From Sanderia malayensis (Eukaryota; Cnidaria; Scyphozoa; Semaeostomeae; Pelagiidae): 64,000 nt of DNA. A program made the translations under genes and the position numbers. The notes beneath the pieces were generated by a model that saw only the letters and a program-made list of their open reading frames with translations, was not told where the DNA came from and did not search any database. The stretch lies in NCBI GenBank assembly GCA_013076295.1, contig RQOL01000536.1:1-64000 (forward strand), in the 5' to 3' direction. Each line of letters opens with the position of its first letter. The stretch's first letter is position 1. Shown here piece after piece: positions 62,301-64,000 of the stretch.

Positions 62301-63950
62301 GGTCAATTCAAGGCGACTAGAAATTTTAGTGCTCACAATTTTACAGATACGCAAGAGACTTGAAGGAGTAAGTGATTTCGAGATATCTCATTTTGGACAA
62401 GAATGGATAGAGATATTGTGTGAGGTATGCTTATCGTAACTGTGTTATCAGTGAATCAACGAGTAGCATTGCACAATAGAGCACATAGAGCACATGTTTT
62501 GCCAACCTAGACTTGAATTTTCATTCGAGCCAACTCCTTGAAGTACCATCTTTATCTTAATTGGTGCAAATCCTGTATGCATTTGTATGTAAGCTCACTT
62601 GTTTTTCACTTGAAAAATGTTTAATTTTATGGTTATGTTGAGGTACTTCTATGTGAGCTGCATATGTTATGTGTGATACGTCCTCTTAAGTTTGAAAGCC
62701 TCTCACTAAGGCATTTTTGCTTTTTTCGGTGGACGCTATATATACTAAGCAATAGTGATAACACCTGCTCTAAGAACCAGGCAACATGAATAGACATGTT
62801 CTTTATTTTAATGGAGTTATTATAAGTCTTTGTAGCCACCAGAATTTCATAACAATGCGAATTATTTTTCTTATAGTATATGATTGCTACTGATGCTCCA
62901 TTTGTTCGGCGCCATGTGCGAAAGGTAAGTCAAATTACTATTACCGTATATGCCGTCTACTGGGTAGTGAAAACCCACGTACATGCGTTTGGACAGAAAT
63001 ATTGATCTGGGGTTATTATCCACTAATTTTTTTATCCGGGATTTTACTTTGTCATAGAAAACTTATGTTTGCGTTATAAAAAAATTGTATCGCTTTCTTT
63101 ATTTTTGCTTTCAGTTGTTGCTTGCCTTATGTGGTTCCAAAGAGCGATATCGCCGTGTTAAGGATTTGCACACATTGAAATCTTACACTGATATTATACG
63201 GTAAGTTCGATTAGTTACCCATATATTCTATGATAAAGAATGTTTGCGAAAGTTACTTATTGTTAAATTGTTTCAAGTATTGATAAATTGAACAACCAGT
63301 GGAAGCGTGGAGTTTGATATACCGTAAAAGCTCTACTAAGCCCCACCTCTTGCGGAGGGGGGTGGTTATTTAATTTTCAATGTTAGAGGGTAACGAAGTT
63401 TGAAGTTATCGATGTTAAAACGTACTACATACACTGATCAAGGTTAAGACTGAGTTCATAGGCTGACATTTGAATTGAAGCTAATGTCATGCTAATTTCT
63501 TTTCATAATTAGAGGTATCATCAGTATAACACAAGCTGCCGATAGACCTGCAAATTTCCCGTATGAAGAGACAGTTAAGCTGGTAGGTGAATCCTAACTA
63601 CTCGGGAAATCAAGCACTCGGGAAATATGTTGTTTTCTTTGATTTATTCATGTTTTGGGTCGTCGATACTCCCCACAGCAATATACAATCGTAACCTGGG
63701 GTACACACAAAGCATGTAAATATCGCCGGTAGATGCAAAGTTGTTCAAGATTTTATGGGTTTTGTCCAAAACCGATGTATTCTTGTCAGATTTATTAGCA
63801 TGTTGTGAACTAAATGCTTACTTATTCATGCTAACCTATCCCAACTCAACCAAGCTTAAATTACTCTTTAGGCTGACAATGCAAAAGCTTGTGTTGACAT
63901 TGCCATGATTAGAAACAATAATTGGCAAATCTTCTGCAGACAAGAAAAAG
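34751..63950 (+). CDS. UBR4: E3 ubiquitin ligase UBR4, 5' part (cut by window edge)
   Basis: 53 exons, 9,463 nt, ~3,154 codons, no frame conflict: 34751-34914, 35394-35584, 36368-36468, 36770-36972, 37605-37802, 38013-38232, 38725-38912, 39525-39768, 40136-40244, 41445-41575, 41788-42033, 42287-42524, 42968-43164, 43431-43643, 44167-44403, 44513-44605, 45041-45336, 45847-45971, 46230-46397, 46476-46830, 47263-47474, 47911-48091, 48596-48793, 49265-49526, 49892-50110, 50519-50740, 50897-51106, 51334-51516, 52085-52396, 52910-53219, 53616-53809, 53940-54148, 54692-54914, 55412-55628, 56016-56217, 56656-56857, 56952-57114, 57532-57636, 57857-57978, 58156-58341, 58623-58713, 59042-59221, 60137-60387, 60613-60717, 60913-61032, 61451-61588, 61837-61932, 62140-62211, 62347-62424, 62877-62924, 63115-63200, 63513-63582, 63872-63950. 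UBR4 (p600, pushover/BIG) recognises N-degrons and ubiquitinates substrates with KCMF1 and UBE2A. Seen here: a helical-repeat N-terminus (MADEEGSHP start, A at -3), UBR box at residues 1591-1663, propeller-like region ~1810-2230 ([18 protein letters not shown]), UIM-like LALALSL ~2720. The catalytic C-terminus lies beyond the window. Exons 20 and 38 have alternative edges. Confidence 0.95.
39905..40108. mobile_element. hAT-type MITE in UBR4 intron 8
   Basis: Inverted ends CAGGGCCGGTTCCAGG/CAGGGCCGGTTCCATG and exact 8-bp duplication GTGTCATT at 39897-39904 and 40109-40116. 204 bp. Ends 27 bp before exon 9, so the 3' splice region follows it directly. Confidence 0.92.
40275..41320. mobile_element. 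Mutator-like MITE with perfect 56-bp TIRs
   Basis: TIRs (40275-40330 and 41265-41320) start CAACCTCGAACCCAGGGCCC and are identical over 56 bp. An exact 9-bp duplication GGTTTGGCT lies at 40266-40274 and 41321-41329. Nine-base duplication with long TIRs fits Mutator-like elements. 1,046 bp, no ORF. Perfect TIRs suggest recent activity. In UBR4 intron 9. Confidence 0.9.
49892..50110 (+). other. UBR-type zinc finger exon of UBR4
   Basis: One exon, phase 0 at both ends, encodes the whole UBR box: [18 protein letters not shown], then [34 protein letters not shown]. The Cys/His ligands and the GVGCCSVC and FFCDCGA signatures are intact. The fold binds N-terminal Arg/Lys/His or aromatic residues in canonical UBRs; UBR4's own specificity is less sharply defined. 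Confidence 0.95.
50329..50362 (+). repeat. (CA)17 microsatellite
   Basis: Perfect dinucleotide run in the intron after the UBR-box exon. Confidence 0.97.
51637..51906. mobile_element. MITE with TACYGTAAATC ends in UBR4 intron 28
   Basis: Left TACTGTAAATCTCCGAATAA, right reverse complement TACCGTAAATCCTCAAATAA; G-rich blocks inside. 270 bp, no ORF. Same end type as the copies near 10862 and 59400. Confidence 0.7.
55343..55386. repeat. 20-bp hairpin just upstream of a UBR4 3' splice site
   Basis: Arms 55343-55362 and 55367-55386 are exact reverse complements with a TATC loop. The AG of the acceptor for exon 34 lies 24 nt downstream, so in pre-mRNA the stem would cover the likely branch-point zone. 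Confidence 0.9.
59042..59221 (+). other. UIM-like plus acidic exon of UBR4
   Basis: Encodes [13 protein letters not shown], the ubiquitin-interacting-motif pattern (A-x-x-x-S core after acidic residues) also found at the equivalent place in vertebrate UBR4, then a run of Asp/Glu of about 17 residues. May bind ubiquitin; not tested. Confidence 0.55.
59400..60056. mobile_element. Degenerate TACCGTAAAT-end element with LINE insertion
   Basis: The left end TACCGTAAATCCTCGAATTA matches the 51637 family. The right end is decayed (GGATTTGAAGTATG). G-rich inner blocks are present on both sides. A LINE fragment interrupts it. Lies in UBR4 intron 42. Confidence 0.5.
59693..59947 (-). pseudogene. LINE ORF2 C-terminal fragment
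   Basis: The minus strand reads [18 protein letters not shown], then [17 protein letters not shown] and [11 protein letters not shown]: the conserved C-terminal tail after the reverse transcriptase in many non-LTR retrotransposons. Only this 3' part is present (5' truncation is normal for LINE insertions). It is antisense to UBR4. Confidence 0.8.
60388..60612 (+). other. GC-AG intron in UBR4
   Basis: Exon 43 ends CTTCAG followed by GCAAGC; the next exon starts after TTTAAG with phase 0 preserved. Protein reads AIPYLQ|VLLMF across the join, matching the UBR4 pattern. No GT donor gives the frame. Confidence 0.8.
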
Positions 63951-64000
63951 GTCAGTATACGATTCAAAACATTTGAATTTCTTCTTTATCCACTAATTTC

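Noticed and set aside
1..64000. tRNA, rRNA or CRISPR features
   Set aside because: No cloverleaf with A and B boxes, no rRNA sequence and no spaced repeat array recognised by eye; a covariance-model scan was not possible.

Overview
The window is nuclear DNA of an invertebrate animal. It has spliced genes with GT-AG introns, a UBR4 gene, two Dok-type adaptor genes, TTAGGG telomere-type repeats, and dense DNA transposons and LINE debris. Nothing fixes the phylum. An early-branching metazoan (sponge or cnidarian) or other soft-bodied invertebrate is plausible, but this is inference.

Layout. 1-4.8 kb has no convincing complete gene: one acidic candidate exon, a hairpin and a palindromic Tc1/mariner-like MITE. 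4,835-10,796 is a 5.96 kb inverted-repeat-bounded element without a recognisable transposase (element 2), flanked by a 9-bp target duplication. 11,031-16,235 and 17,979-21,094 are tandem paralogues, each encoding PH + IRS-type PTB domains and a Tyr-motif-rich tail (Dok family). The first has a 1-nt frame break inside its PTB domain. 22,216-34,710 is a 12.5 kb DNA transposon (element 1) with ~110-bp terminal inverted repeats and a 9-bp target duplication. It carries a 13-exon KDZ/Zisupton-type transposase gene on the plus strand and a convergent 9-10 exon gene with a PHD-like zinc finger on the minus strand. 34,751 to the right edge is the 5' ~60% of UBR4: 53 exons whose phases all agree, about 3,154 codons, including the UBR-type zinc finger. 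Its introns hold hAT, Mutator-like and other MITEs and a LINE fragment.

The main result is the transposon pair. The ends of both elements start with the same motif (TAG-A/T-CTCAYTACAT, then TCCCTGTGC) and both make 9-bp duplications, so one is probably a non-autonomous relative of the other. Each sits directly upstream of a host gene: element 1 ends 40 bp before the UBR4 ATG, element 2 ends about 235 bp before the first Dok ATG. The transposase keeps candidate DDE residues, but one splice donor reads ATAAGT instead of GTAAGT, so this copy may be defective. The accessory zinc-finger gene inside a KDZ-type element is the most novel item.

Functionally, the Dok-like proteins would be membrane-proximal adaptors downstream of tyrosine kinases. 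UBR4 would be a giant N-degron/ubiquitin ligase; its C-terminal catalytic module lies beyond the window. All exon boundaries were read by eye from splice signals and phase, without transcripts or database searches.
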